This document shows, piece by piece, positions 7,440-15,140 of a stretch of DNA of 64,000 nucleotides. The notes beneath the pieces were generated by a model, which worked only from the letters and a program-made list of their open reading frames with translations, was not told where the DNA came from and ran no database searches. The position numbers and the translations under genes are program-made. Source of the DNA: Kribbella monticola (lineage in GTDB: Bacteria > Actinomycetota > Actinomycetes > Propionibacteriales > Kribbellaceae); the NCBI RefSeq assembly GCF_003261635.1, contig NZ_QFXK01000035.1:124001-188000 (forward strand), written 5' to 3'. Every line of letters starts with the position of its first letter. The first letter of the stretch is position 1.

Positions 7440-8360
7440 GTGCGGGTGGTCGTAGGGGCAGGTGCCGTCGGTACGGCGGTCGCCAAACTCCTTGCAGAGC
7501 AGGGCGAACAGGTCAAGGTGGTGACGAGGAGCGGCGCCGGTCCCGACCACTCACGGATCGAAAAGGTCGCCGCCGACGCCAGTGATCCGACCGAGTTGAG
7601 CCGGATCGCGGCAGGCGCCGACACCCTCTTCAGCTGCGGCGGTCCGGCGTACGACAAATGGGCCACCGACTGGCCGCCGCTCGGTGCATCGCTCATCGGC
7701 ACGGCCCAGGCCACCGGCGCGTTGCTGGTCACCACCGGCAATCTCTACGGGTACGGCGCACCGACACATCCGATGACAGAACATGACGAGGAGCGGCCGA
7801 ACTCGGTCAAGGGCCGGGTCCGTGCGCGGCTCTGGGCCGACGCACTCGCCGCTCATCGCGATGGCCGGATCCGTACTGCGGAGGTCCGCGGCTCCGACTA
7901 CCTCGGCGCGGGAGCAGCCTCCTTCTTCACGGTCGGAGTCCTCCCCGGCGTACTCCGGGGCAAGGCGGCTCCCGTGCCCGCCGACCTCGATGCCGCGCAC
8001 AGCTGGACGTACGTCGGGGACGTGGCCCGCACCCTGATCGCTGTCGCCAAGGAGGACAGCGCCTGGGGGCGGGTCTGGCATGTGCCGACGGCCCCGCCCG
8101 TCTCCGTGCGCGAGCTGGCCACGCAGGCGGCCGCGATCGCCGGCGTCCGGGCTCCGCGGCTGATAGCCATGCCGCCGGCTCTGCTGTGGCTCGGTGGCTT
8201 GGTCAACAAGCAGGCCAGGGAGATTCGCGAACTGCAGTACCAGTTCCGGCAACCGTTCGTGCTCGACTCATCCGCCGCCGCGGAGAAGTTCGGCATCGAG
8301 CCGGTCGGCGCCGACCAGGCCCTGCGCGAAACCGTCACCCACCTGAAAGGGGCGGTTTGA
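7440..8360 (+). CDS. NAD(P)-dependent epimerase/dehydratase-like protein
   Basis: A 306-residue Rossmann-fold protein of the extended SDR/NmrA type. The nucleotide-binding motif is at the extreme N-terminus (VVGAGAVGTAVAKLL, residues 3-17). The canonical YxxxK pair is not obvious; GNLYGYG near residue 103 is the closest Tyr-containing stretch, so catalytic competence is uncertain. Residues 170-185 (SWTYVGDVARTLI) match the domain used by this family to position substrate. The GTG at 7440 is preceded by AAGGAGGAGA, an excellent Shine-Dalgarno. Substrate unknown. Its stop is one base from the stop of the convergent acetyltransferase. Confidence 0.85.
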   Translation: MRVVVGAGAVGTAVAKLLAEQGEQVKVVTRSGAGPDHSRIEKVAADASDPTELSRIAAGADTLFSCGGPAYDKWATDWPPLGASLIGTAQATGALLVTTGNLYGYGAPTHPMTEHDEERPNSVKGRVRARLWADALAAHRDGRIRTAEVRGSDYLGAGAASFFTVGVLPGVLRGKAAPVPADLDAAHSWTYVGDVARTLIAVAKEDSAWGRVWHVPTAPPVSVRELATQAAAIAGVRAPRLIAMPPALLWLGGLVNKQAREIRELQYQFRQPFVLDSSAAAEKFGIEPVGADQALRETVTHLKGAV

Positions 8361-8361
8361 G

Positions 8362-9024
8362 CTAGGCCGAGCGGGCGATGACTATGTCGGCGACGACCTT
8401 CCAGCCGAGGCTGCGGTAGAGCCGCAGGCCGTCGATCGAGGCGATCAGGATGCCGCGTTTGGCGCCCTGGGCCGCTGCGGTCTCGACCAGGGAAGCCATC
8501 ACCGCGCTGCCGAGTCCGCGTCGTCGGTGCGCCGGGTCGGTCTCGATCCGGTCGGCGACGGCGTCCTCGCCGACCACGGCCATCCGGCCGCTCGACACGA
8601 CTCCGCCGTGCAGCGTGGCCCGGGTGATGATCAGGTCGGACTCGAGCTCGGAGTGCAGCGAGTAGCGCTCGTTCAGGGTCAGCGCGGGCTGCTCCGACAG
8701 CTGGATCGTCATCAGCCAGTCCTGCTCGCGCTGCACCTCCAGCCCGAGGTCCTCCAGTTGCTCGACGCGGGCCTCGCGATCGTCGGTGGCCAGCGTGATC
8801 CAGCCCGCGCCGCGGCCACCGCCGGCGTTGAGCGCCAGCTCGGCGGCGCGCTCCACCCGCTCGGGTTTGTCGTCCGCGTCCAGGACGACGTACTCCATCG
8901 CGCGGTTGTCCTCACCCGCGCGGACGGTCAGGATCCCGTCGTTGTCGTCGTCGACCTTGGTCCAGCCCCGCGACACAGACCACCCGGCCTGCCAGCGGCG
9001 GACGAGTTCCTCACGATCTCTCAC
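8362..9024 (-). CDS. GNAT-family N-acetyltransferase
   Basis: A 220-residue protein whose C-terminal half is a GNAT domain: the acetyl-CoA pyrophosphate-binding loop is RRRGLGSAVM (about residue 165) and the closing segment GLRLYRSLGWKVV is typical. The N-terminal half (DGILTVRAGEDNRAMEYVVLD and following) may be a degenerate second GNAT fold. The acceptor is unknown. I placed the start at GTG 9024, since residues further upstream in the open frame are Arg-rich noise; TTGAAT six bases before it may be a weak -10 for a leaderless mRNA. It is in line with another GNAT gene 107 bases upstream. Confidence 0.82.
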   Translation of the reverse strand: MRDREELVRRWQAGWSVSRGWTKVDDDNDGILTVRAGEDNRAMEYVVLDADDKPERVERAAELALNAGGGRGAGWITLATDDREARVEQLEDLGLEVQREQDWLMTIQLSEQPALTLNERYSLHSELESDLIITRATLHGGVVSSGRMAVVGEDAVADRIETDPAHRRRGLGSAVMASLVETAAAQGAKRGILIASIDGLRLYRSLGWKVVADIVIARSA

Positions 9025-9131
9025 TCGTCGATTCAACCAGTCAGAACGCCGCACGGCGAGGGGAAGATGTGTCGGGCGGCACCAATTGGTCGCGTAGGGC
9101 GACGAAATCCGGCACGGATCGTTGCCCTTCG

Positions 9132-10286
9132 CTAACTTTCCGTCGCCACGGTCGCCGCGGTCGCCTGCGGGTGATCGGTCGCGAGGAGGTCGAAGCAGAG
9201 CAGGTTGTCGAAGCTGCCGTCGCGCCGGGGGCTCGCGGCGCGCGCCGTACCGGTCAGGGTGAAGCCGTTGGCGACGGCGACGTGCGCGGAGGCTGTGTTG
9301 CCTTCGGCAGCGAACAGCATCAGCCGCCGGCGGCCCAGACCGCCCTCGTCGATCGGCTTGAAGGCATGCCGGATCGCGAGCCCGACCGCGGCCGACATCA
9401 CGCCGCGCCCGCGCGCCTCGGGGTGCAGCCAGTAGCCGACCTCGCCGACGGTCGCGTCGATCCGGTTCTTCAGATCGAACACGCTGACGTTGCCGAGCAG
9501 GTCGTCGGTTTCCGGATCCGCGATCGCCCAGGAGACTCCTTCGCCGCTGGCCAGGTTCTCCAACCGGCCGGTGATGAAGGCCTCCGCATCCTCCAGTTGG
9601 TACGGCGACGGCATGCCGACCAGCCACTGCTGCGTCCGCTCGTCGTTGCACGCCTCCATCACCCGCTTGGCATCGGTACTACGGAGCGCTCGCAACCGCA
9701 GTCCCGCACCGTCCAGCGTCGGCACCTGCCACCAGTGGCCCACCGGCTCGCCGGAATCGTCCCGGCTCCGGGTGGCGACCCACTCGTCCTTCCGTACGCC
9801 GCGCGCGACCCCGCCGTCGGGAACCATCACCAGACCGCGGAACCCGGCCTTCCAGGCGACCCGGCGAGATCCCCAGTTGCCGACGTACGCGCGCCAGATC
9901 ACCCGCGTCCAGCCCCGCTCGAAGGCGTGGTCCACCGCCAGCTTCAAGGCTCTCGTCATCACCCCGTGGCCGCGAGCCCACGGTGCCACCGCGAACCCGA
10001 CTTCGCCGACGCCGCCGTCGCCGGGCCGCAGGTCGATCGTGCCGGCGTACCGGCCGTCGTACTCGATCGCCCAGGCCCAGGAATTACCCTCCCGCCAGCC
10101 GGCCGGGACGAACTCGGTGAGGTAGTGGACCGCGTTCCCCCACTCGTACGGCACCGGGATCGTGGTCCAGCGCTGCATCTCCGGGTCCTGGCACGCCTCG
10201 TACGCCGGTCCGACGTCGTCGGCGGTGTGCGCCCGCAGGGTCACCACATCGTCACGCAGCACCGGAACGTCCTCAGGGAATCGCAT
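9132..10286 (-). CDS. Tandem GNAT-domain acetyltransferase
   Basis: A 384-residue protein with two RimJ/RimL-type GNAT domains. The first (about 5-180) has the acetyl-CoA loop WARGHGVMTRAL and the RVAWKAGFR helix; the second (about 190-370) has ARGRGVMSAAV and the ASAHVAVANGFT helix. Tandem RimL-like proteins acetylate protein N-termini, antibiotics or small amines; the target here is unknown. The ATG at 10286 is chosen because GGGAGGG lies seven bases upstream, whereas an upstream in-frame start at 10325 lacks this. Both acetyl-CoA sites look intact, so both halves may be active. Confidence 0.88.
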   Translation of the reverse strand: MRFPEDVPVLRDDVVTLRAHTADDVGPAYEACQDPEMQRWTTIPVPYEWGNAVHYLTEFVPAGWREGNSWAWAIEYDGRYAGTIDLRPGDGGVGEVGFAVAPWARGHGVMTRALKLAVDHAFERGWTRVIWRAYVGNWGSRRVAWKAGFRGLVMVPDGGVARGVRKDEWVATRSRDDSGEPVGHWWQVPTLDGAGLRLRALRSTDAKRVMEACNDERTQQWLVGMPSPYQLEDAEAFITGRLENLASGEGVSWAIADPETDDLLGNVSVFDLKNRIDATVGEVGYWLHPEARGRGVMSAAVGLAIRHAFKPIDEGGLGRRRLMLFAAEGNTASAHVAVANGFTLTGTARAASPRRDGSFDNLLCFDLLATDHPQATAATVATES

Positions 10287-10445
10287 ACCCCACCCTCCCA
10301 AGCCACCTGCCTCAGCGGCAATCACATTTCAACCCACCAGGCGAACGGCACATCACCAACACCTACCCCGCCTTCCTTCCCTTCCCTTGAGTGCTGACGG
10401 CACATAAATCAACGTTTTCGCACTGCAAAGGGGGGCAGGACCGCT

Positions 10446-10451
10446 TAGGCT
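10446..10451 (+). promoter_or_regulatory. -10 box for leaderless deoR-type gene
   Basis: TAGGCT is followed by six bases and the GTG at 10458. This favours 10458 over the in-frame GTG at 10452. AAATCAACGTTTTCG at about 10407-10421 contains an AACGTT core and could be an operator, but that is weak. Confidence 0.5.
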
Positions 10452-10457
10452 GTGGCT

Positions 10458-11276
10458 GTGAGCGCAGCTGGAGTGAATGCCGAACCGTCCCGCGGCCGGG
10501 GCGGTCAGCTCGCTGCCCAGCGGCAGGCCACGATCGTTGCCGAGGTCAACAGCCGCGGCGCGATCACCGTCGCCGAACTGGTCGAGCGGTTCGGGGTGTC
10601 GGACATGACGATCCGCCGCGACCTGGACGCGCTCGACTCCAGCGGCCTGCTGCACAAGGTGCACGGAGGTGCCACCTCGGTCGGCCTGCGCAGCGCGCAT
10701 GAGCCCGGGTTCGACGCCAAGCTCACGCAGGAATCCGCCGCCAAGCAGGCGATCGCCGCCGAGGCCGCCCGCCGGGTGCAACCGGACAGTGCGATCGGCA
10801 TCGGCGCCGGTACGACGACGTACGCGCTGGCCCGCCAGTTGCTCCGGGTCGAGAACCTCACCGTGGTGACGAATTCGGCCCGGATCGCCGACGTGTTCCA
10901 CGGCAACGGCCGGTCGGACCGCACCGTCGTCCTGATCGGCGGCATCCGGACGCCGTCGGACGCGCTGGTCGGCCCGATCGCGACCGCCGCGCTGCAGTCG
11001 CTGCACCTCGACCTGCTCTTCCTCGGTGCACACGGCGTCGATGCCGAGCACGGCCTGAGCACGCCGAACCTGATGGAGGCCGAGACCAACCGGTCCTTCA
11101 TCGCCGCGAGCCGCGAGGTGGTCGTCGTCGCCGACCACACCAAGTGGGGCACGGTCGGCCTCAGCACGTTCGCCGGCTGGGGCGACCTCGACCTCGTCGT
11201 CACCGACTCCGGCCTCTCCACCGCCGCCCGCAAAGCCATGCGCGACACCAACTGCGAACTGATCATCGCCTCCTGA
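10458..11276 (+). CDS. DeoR/GlpR-family sugar-responsive regulator
   Basis: A 272-residue repressor-type protein. Residues about 12-68 form the DeoR winged helix (RQATIVAEVNSRGAITVAEL... FGVSDMTIRRDLDALD), followed by the short HGGA linker and a C-terminal DeoRC sugar-phosphate sensor domain (GIGAGTTTYALARQL, LGAHGVDAEHGLSTPN, ADHTKWG), all standard for GlpR/FruR/AgaR relatives. Ligands are usually phosphorylated sugars. It is convergent with galTK, separated by the palindrome array, so control of galactose genes is plausible but not proven. The start at GTG 10458 follows the leaderless -10 box; GTG 10452 is the alternative. Confidence 0.92.
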   Translation: MSAAGVNAEPSRGRGGQLAAQRQATIVAEVNSRGAITVAELVERFGVSDMTIRRDLDALDSSGLLHKVHGGATSVGLRSAHEPGFDAKLTQESAAKQAIAAEAARRVQPDSAIGIGAGTTTYALARQLLRVENLTVVTNSARIADVFHGNGRSDRTVVLIGGIRTPSDALVGPIATAALQSLHLDLLFLGAHGVDAEHGLSTPNLMEAETNRSFIAASREVVVVADHTKWGTVGLSTFAGWGDLDLVVTDSGLSTAARKAMRDTNCELIIAS

Positions 11277-11279
11277 CCA

Positions 11280-11493
11280 CCCACACTTTGAGGGGATGTC
11301 CCCCCAAAGTGTGGGCTGTCTGCCTGCATACTGCAGGGCAACCCGCCAGTTGGGGGGATATCCCCTCAAAGTGTGGGTGGTCAGGGTGGCTGCCGCGGCG
11401 TAACCCACCAGTTGAGGGGATGTCCCCTCAAAGTGTGGGTTGTCTGCCTGCATACTGCAGGGCAACCCGCCAGTTGGGGGGATATCCCCTCAG
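11280..11493. repeat. Four 20-bp palindromes at exact 62-bp spacing
   Basis: TTGAGGGGATGTCCCCTCAA-type palindromes occupy 11288-11307, 11350-11369, 11412-11431 and 11474-11493, each 62 bases apart. Copies 1 and 3 share one spacer almost identically (it holds a further TGCCTGCA/TGCAGGGCA inverted repeat), while copy 2 has a different spacer with the same ends. Flanks extend the symmetry: in copy 1 a 17-bp arm starting CCCACACTTTG pairs with its partner at 16 of 17 positions. The array lies between the convergent stops of the DeoR gene and galK and overlaps the galK stop. It may act as a multi-hairpin bidirectional terminator or as a protein-binding array. Confidence 0.85.
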
Positions 11494-12623
11494 AGGGGGA
11501 GGCGGGAGGCGCCGGGGGACGGGGTGGCGGCCAGGGAGGTGGGGGCGGTGAAGCCGTGGTCGGCGAAGGCCTTCTCGATCGCGGCGAGGGTGGCGTCGGC
11601 CGCGTCGGCTTCAACCAGCGCGATGATGCAGCCGCCGAAACCGCCGCCGGTCATCCGGGCGCCGAGCGCGCCCGCCGCCAACGCGGTGTCGACGGCGACA
11701 TCGAGTTCGGGCACGGTGATCTCGAAGTCGTCGCGCAACGACACATGCGATGCGGTGAACAGCGGACCGACATCGCGCAGCCGGCCGGCGTGCATCAGCT
11801 CGACCGCCTCCTCGACCCGGCGGATCTCGGTCACCACGTGCCGCACGCGACGGCGTACGACATCATCCGTCAACCGGGTAAGCGCATCGTCGAGCTCGTC
11901 GAAGGCAACCGAACGCAAAGCCGGTACGCCGAGCTCGGCCGCGGCCTGCTCGCAGCTCTTCCGCCGGGCGGCGTACTCGCCGTCGACGTGCCGATGCGGT
12001 GCCTTCACATCGACCACCAGCAAGGCGAGTCCGTCGGCCGCCGGGTCGAACGGGATCTGGTCGGTCGACATCGCGCGGATGTCGAAGTACAAGGCGTGTC
12101 CGGCGGTGCAGCACATCGACGCCATCTGGTCCATCAGACCGACCGGCGCACCGACGTACGAATTCTCGGCCTTCTGCGCGAGCCGGGCGACCTCGGCCGG
12201 ATCGACCTCGACGTCGCTCAATCCCAACAGGGCAACGGCTGTCGCGCACAACAGCGCTGCCGACGACGACAGGCCGGCCCCCGACGGGAGGTCGGAATCG
12301 ACCAGCAGGTTGGCCCCGCCGATCGGGTAACCGGCCTCACGCAGTACCCAGGCTGCTCCCGCCGGGTACGCCGCCCAGTCCTCGACGGACCCCGGTGCCA
12401 GGTCGGCCAGCGTGAACTCGATGACACCCGGCTGCCCCTTCGTCGCCACCGCGAACCGGCCGTCGGTGCGCGCGGAGGCGGTCACCACGATCTGGTTCGG
12501 CAGCGCGATCGGCATCACCAGGCCGTCGTTGTAGTCGGTGTGCTCGCCGATCAGGTTGACCCGGCCGGGCGCGCGCCAGGAGCCGTCGGGGGCGGTGTGG
12601 AAGATCTCCTCGAACGTGCTCAC
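11490..12623 (-). CDS. galK: Galactokinase
   Basis: A 377-residue GHMP-family kinase that phosphorylates alpha-D-galactose at C1 using ATP, the first Leloir step. All three GHMP signatures are present: GRVNLIGEHTDYNDG near the N-terminus (sugar binding), LPSGAGLSSSAAL (ATP phosphate loop) and MTGGGFGGC near residue 335; the catalytic Asp is in VGLMDQMASM. The GTG start at 12623 overlaps the galT stop by four bases (GTGA), so the two are translationally coupled. Its own stop lies inside the fourth palindrome of the adjacent repeat array. A longer open frame upstream is Arg/Pro-rich noise. Cytoplasmic. Confidence 0.96.
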   Translation of the reverse strand: MSTFEEIFHTAPDGSWRAPGRVNLIGEHTDYNDGLVMPIALPNQIVVTASARTDGRFAVATKGQPGVIEFTLADLAPGSVEDWAAYPAGAAWVLREAGYPIGGANLLVDSDLPSGAGLSSSAALLCATAVALLGLSDVEVDPAEVARLAQKAENSYVGAPVGLMDQMASMCCTAGHALYFDIRAMSTDQIPFDPAADGLALLVVDVKAPHRHVDGEYAARRKSCEQAAAELGVPALRSVAFDELDDALTRLTDDVVRRRVRHVVTEIRRVEEAVELMHAGRLRDVGPLFTASHVSLRDDFEITVPELDVAVDTALAAGALGARMTGGGFGGCIIALVEADAADATLAAIEKAFADHGFTAPTSLAATPSPGASRLPL

Positions 12624-13663
12624 GAACCAACCTTCCGCAGAGTCTCGGCGACGTCTTCCGGCCGGGTGTCGCTGATGAACGCGCCCATCCCGGACTCGGA
12701 ACCGGCAAGGTACTTGATCTTGTCCGCGGCCCGCCGGATCGACAACACCTCGAGGTGCAGGTAGCCGAGTTCGCGGTCGATGCGGACCGGCGCCTGGTGC
12801 CAGGCAGCGATGTAAGGCAGCGGATCGCCGTACAGGCCGTCGAGCCGGCGCAGTACGTCGAGGTAGAGCTGGGTGAAGTCGTCGCGCTCCGGGCCGGACA
12901 GCTCGGAGATGTCGGCGACCTGGCGGTGCGGGTACAGGTGCACCTCGACCGGCCAGCGGGCGGCCTCGGGGACGAAGGCGGTCCAGGTGCCGTTCTCGGC
13001 GATCACCCGGGTGCCCTGCTTGCGTTCGGTGGCGAGGATGTCGGCGAAGAGGTTGCTGCCGGCAACGGCCTGGTGTTCGCGCGCGCGGTCCAGCAGGGTG
13101 CGCATTCGCGGCGGCAGGAACGGGTAGGCGTAGATCTGGCCGTGCGGGTGGTTCAGCGTCACGCCGATCTCGCGGCCGCGGTTCTCGAACGGGAACACGT
13201 GCTCCACGTCCGGTCGCGCGCTCAGCTCGGCGGTCCGGTCGGCCCAGGTCTCGACGACGAGCCGGGCCTGGCCCTGGGAGAGGTTGGTGAAGGACTGGTC
13301 GTGGTCGCTGGTGAAGCAGACGACCTCGGCCCGGCCCGGACCGGCGAAGGACGGGAAGCGGTTCTCGAAGACGGCGACGTTGTAGTCGTGGTCGGGGATC
13401 TCGGTCGGGTTCCCCGGCTTGCTCGCGCACAGCGGGCACTGGTCCGCGGGCGGCAGGTAGGTCCGGGTGTTGCGGTGCGTCGCGTAGGTGATCGTGTCGC
13501 CGGTCAGCGGGTCGATCCGCAGGTCGACCTGCGGCTTCGGGGCCGGCAGTCCGCGGGTGTCCTCGAGCGGCACCCGGACGGCGGCGTCGGCGGGGTCGTA
13601 GTAGATCAGGTCCCGGCCGTCGGACAACTTGGTATCGGTCCGCCGCGCACCACGAATCGTCAT
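12620..13663 (-). CDS. galT: Galactose-1-phosphate uridylyltransferase
   Basis: A 347-residue HIT-superfamily enzyme that exchanges UMP between UDP-glucose and galactose-1-phosphate. The active-site HPH triad is in LNHPHGQIYAYPF (around residue 160), the middle residues carrying the uridylyl group; a zinc-binding CPLC pair is at about 73-76. Length matches the family. The ATG at 13663 sits six bases after TATGAT, a near-consensus -10 box, with no Shine-Dalgarno, so the galTK mRNA is probably leaderless. It is first in a two-gene operon with galK; no galE is present in the window. It is divergent from the CNNM/CorC-type gene. Confidence 0.95.
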   Translation of the reverse strand: MTIRGARRTDTKLSDGRDLIYYDPADAAVRVPLEDTRGLPAPKPQVDLRIDPLTGDTITYATHRNTRTYLPPADQCPLCASKPGNPTEIPDHDYNVAVFENRFPSFAGPGRAEVVCFTSDHDQSFTNLSQGQARLVVETWADRTAELSARPDVEHVFPFENRGREIGVTLNHPHGQIYAYPFLPPRMRTLLDRAREHQAVAGSNLFADILATERKQGTRVIAENGTWTAFVPEAARWPVEVHLYPHRQVADISELSGPERDDFTQLYLDVLRRLDGLYGDPLPYIAAWHQAPVRIDRELGYLHLEVLSIRRAADKIKYLAGSESGMGAFISDTRPEDVAETLRKVGS

Positions 13664-13669
13664 GGAGCG

Positions 13670-13675
13670 ATCATA
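13670..13675 (-). promoter_or_regulatory. -10 box of the leaderless galTK operon
   Basis: Minus-strand TATGAT, one base from the sigma-70 consensus TATAAT, lies exactly six bases before the galT ATG. No convincing -35 at standard spacing was seen, as is common in actinobacteria. Confidence 0.6.
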
Positions 13676-13716
13676 AACCAACAGATTCAAACATGCATCA
13701 AAGGACCTCCCGCCGC

Positions 13717-13722
13717 TACTCT
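13717..13722 (+). promoter_or_regulatory. -10 box before the CNNM/CorC leader ORF
   Basis: TACTCT lies exactly six bases before an ATG at 13729 that opens a 17-codon ORF rather than the main gene. By the same spacing rule that fits many genes here, the RNA would start on this ATG and have a 67-nt leader before the CNNM gene. Confidence 0.45.
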
Positions 13723-13728
13723 TGATCG

Positions 13729-13782
13729 ATGGACGTCGCCCTACTTCCGCGTCCCCTCCTGTTCTGCCGGAGAGGACGCTAG
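13729..13782 (+). CDS. Putative leader peptide upstream of CNNM/CorC gene
   Basis: A 17-codon ORF, MDVALLPRPLLFCRRGR, beginning at the predicted RNA 5' end. It is rich in Leu, Pro and Arg; Pro-rich leaders of bacterial magnesium transport genes regulate by stalling or slippage, which makes this composition suggestive. A strong stem (11-bp arms at 13749-13759 and 13769-13779, ten of eleven paired, nine-base loop) lies inside the ORF. The stop TAG at 13780-13782 overlaps the AGGAA Shine-Dalgarno (13781-13785) of the main ATG at 13796. Translation of the peptide would therefore melt the stem and deliver ribosomes to the main start. Too short to prove by composition. Confidence 0.4.
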   Translation: MDVALLPRPLLFCRRGR

Positions 13783-13795
13783 GAACTCCCAGCCC

Positions 13796-15139
13796 ATGAA
13801 AGAAACCCTGACCAACATCGTCCTGATCTTCGTCTTCGTGCTGATCGGCGGCGTCTTCGCGGCCGCCGAGATGGCCCTGGTCTCGCTGCGCGAGAGCCAG
13901 CTCAAGTCGATCGCACACCGCGGCAAGCGCGGCGAGACGGTGGCCCGGGTGGCCGCCAACCCGAACCGCTTCCTGTCCGCCGTGCAGATCGGCGTCACCC
14001 TGATGGGCTTCCTGTCGGCCGCCTTCGGTGGCGCGACCCTGGCCGACGGGTTGTCCCCGCACCTGCAGAACCTCGGCCTGCCGGAGTCGCTGGCCGACAC
14101 GGTCGCGCTGATCCTGATCACGATCGCGATCTCGTACGTGTCGATCGTCCTCGGCGAGCTGGCGGCGAAGCGGCTCGCGCTGCAACGGGCGGAGACCTTC
14201 GCCCTCGGGCTGGCGCCGCTGGTGGACCGGATCGCCTCGGCCGCCCGGCCGGTGATCTGGCTGCTGTCGAAGTCGACCGACCTGGTCGTCCGGGCGCTCG
14301 GTGGTGACCCGAACGCCAACCGCGAGGTGATGTCCGACGAGGAGCTGCGCGACCTGGTCTCCGCGCACGAGTCGCTCGGCGAGGAGGAACGCCGGATCGT
14401 CGACGACGTCTTCGAGGCGGGTGGCCGGCAACTGCGCGAGCTGATGCTGCCGCGGACCGAGGTGGACTTCGTCGACGCGGAGATGCCGGCGTACAAGGCG
14501 GTCAAGTTCGCGGCCGAACGGCCGCACTCGCGGTACCCGGTGATGAACGGGTCGGCCGACGACATCGTCGGGTTCGTGCACGTCCGCGACCTGTTCGACC
14601 CCGCGGTCGCGACCCGCTCGGTGCGGGTCGGCGACCTGGCGCGCGACGTCCTGATGCTGCCCGACACCGCGAAGCTGCTGCCGACACTGACCGAGATGCG
14701 CCGCCGCAGTACCCATCTCGCGATCGTGCTGGACGAGTACGGCGGTACGGCGGGCATCGTCACGATGGAGGACCTGGTCGAGGAGCTGATCGGCGACATC
14801 AAGGACGAGTACGACGAGGACTCGACCGAGACGACCCGGCTGCGCAGCGGCGACATCGAGGTCGACGGCCTGCTCAACCTGGACGACTTCGCCGAGGAGA
14901 CCGGGGTGGAACTGCCCGACGGCCCGTACGAGACGGTTGCCGGCTTCCTCGCCGCCCAGCTCGGCAAGGTGCCGGCGGTCGGCGAGGAGGGCGCGGTCGA
15001 CGGCTACAAAATCACCGTCACCGAGATGGACGGCCGCCGCGTCGCCCGGGTCCGGGTCCACCGCGTCGCGCCGGCCGAGGAGACCGCCGACGCGATGGCC
15101 GGCGATCCGGCTGATGCGAAGGCACCGCCTGCCGAGTGA
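13796..15139 (+). CDS. CNNM/CorC-family (HlyC/CorC) CBS-domain membrane protein
   Basis: A 447-residue integral membrane protein. Residues 1-190 form the CNNM (DUF21) domain with about four membrane helices; the first opens with IFVFVLIGGVFAAAEMALVSL and a later one has LILITIAISYVSIVLGELAAKR. A pair of CBS domains follows (about 215-335; MLPRTEVDFVDAEM, RYPVMNGSADDIVGFVHVRD, LAIVLDEYGGTAGIVTMEDL), then the C-terminal CorC_HlyC domain. Relatives export or sense magnesium and cobalt, with nucleotide bound at the CBS pair. The ATG at 13796 has AGGAA ten bases upstream. The upstream leader ORF and hairpin suggest translational control. Its stop is one base from the convergent MFS gene stop. Confidence 0.92.
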   Translation: MKETLTNIVLIFVFVLIGGVFAAAEMALVSLRESQLKSIAHRGKRGETVARVAANPNRFLSAVQIGVTLMGFLSAAFGGATLADGLSPHLQNLGLPESLADTVALILITIAISYVSIVLGELAAKRLALQRAETFALGLAPLVDRIASAARPVIWLLSKSTDLVVRALGGDPNANREVMSDEELRDLVSAHESLGEEERRIVDDVFEAGGRQLRELMLPRTEVDFVDAEMPAYKAVKFAAERPHSRYPVMNGSADDIVGFVHVRDLFDPAVATRSVRVGDLARDVLMLPDTAKLLPTLTEMRRRSTHLAIVLDEYGGTAGIVTMEDLVEELIGDIKDEYDEDSTETTRLRSGDIEVDGLLNLDDFAEETGVELPDGPYETVAGFLAAQLGKVPAVGEEGAVDGYKITVTEMDGRRVARVRVHRVAPAEETADAMAGDPADAKAPPAE

Positions 15140-15140
15140 C

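Noticed and set aside
11280-11493. CRISPR array
   Set aside because: Regular spacing at first suggests it, but the spacers are repeated copies of each other, the repeats are perfect 20-bp palindromes and there are no cas genes.
13664-15061. N-terminal extension of galT to an 813-residue protein
   Set aside because: The extension is antisense to the CNNM/CorC gene, while ATG 13663 has a perfect leaderless -10 and gives the family length.
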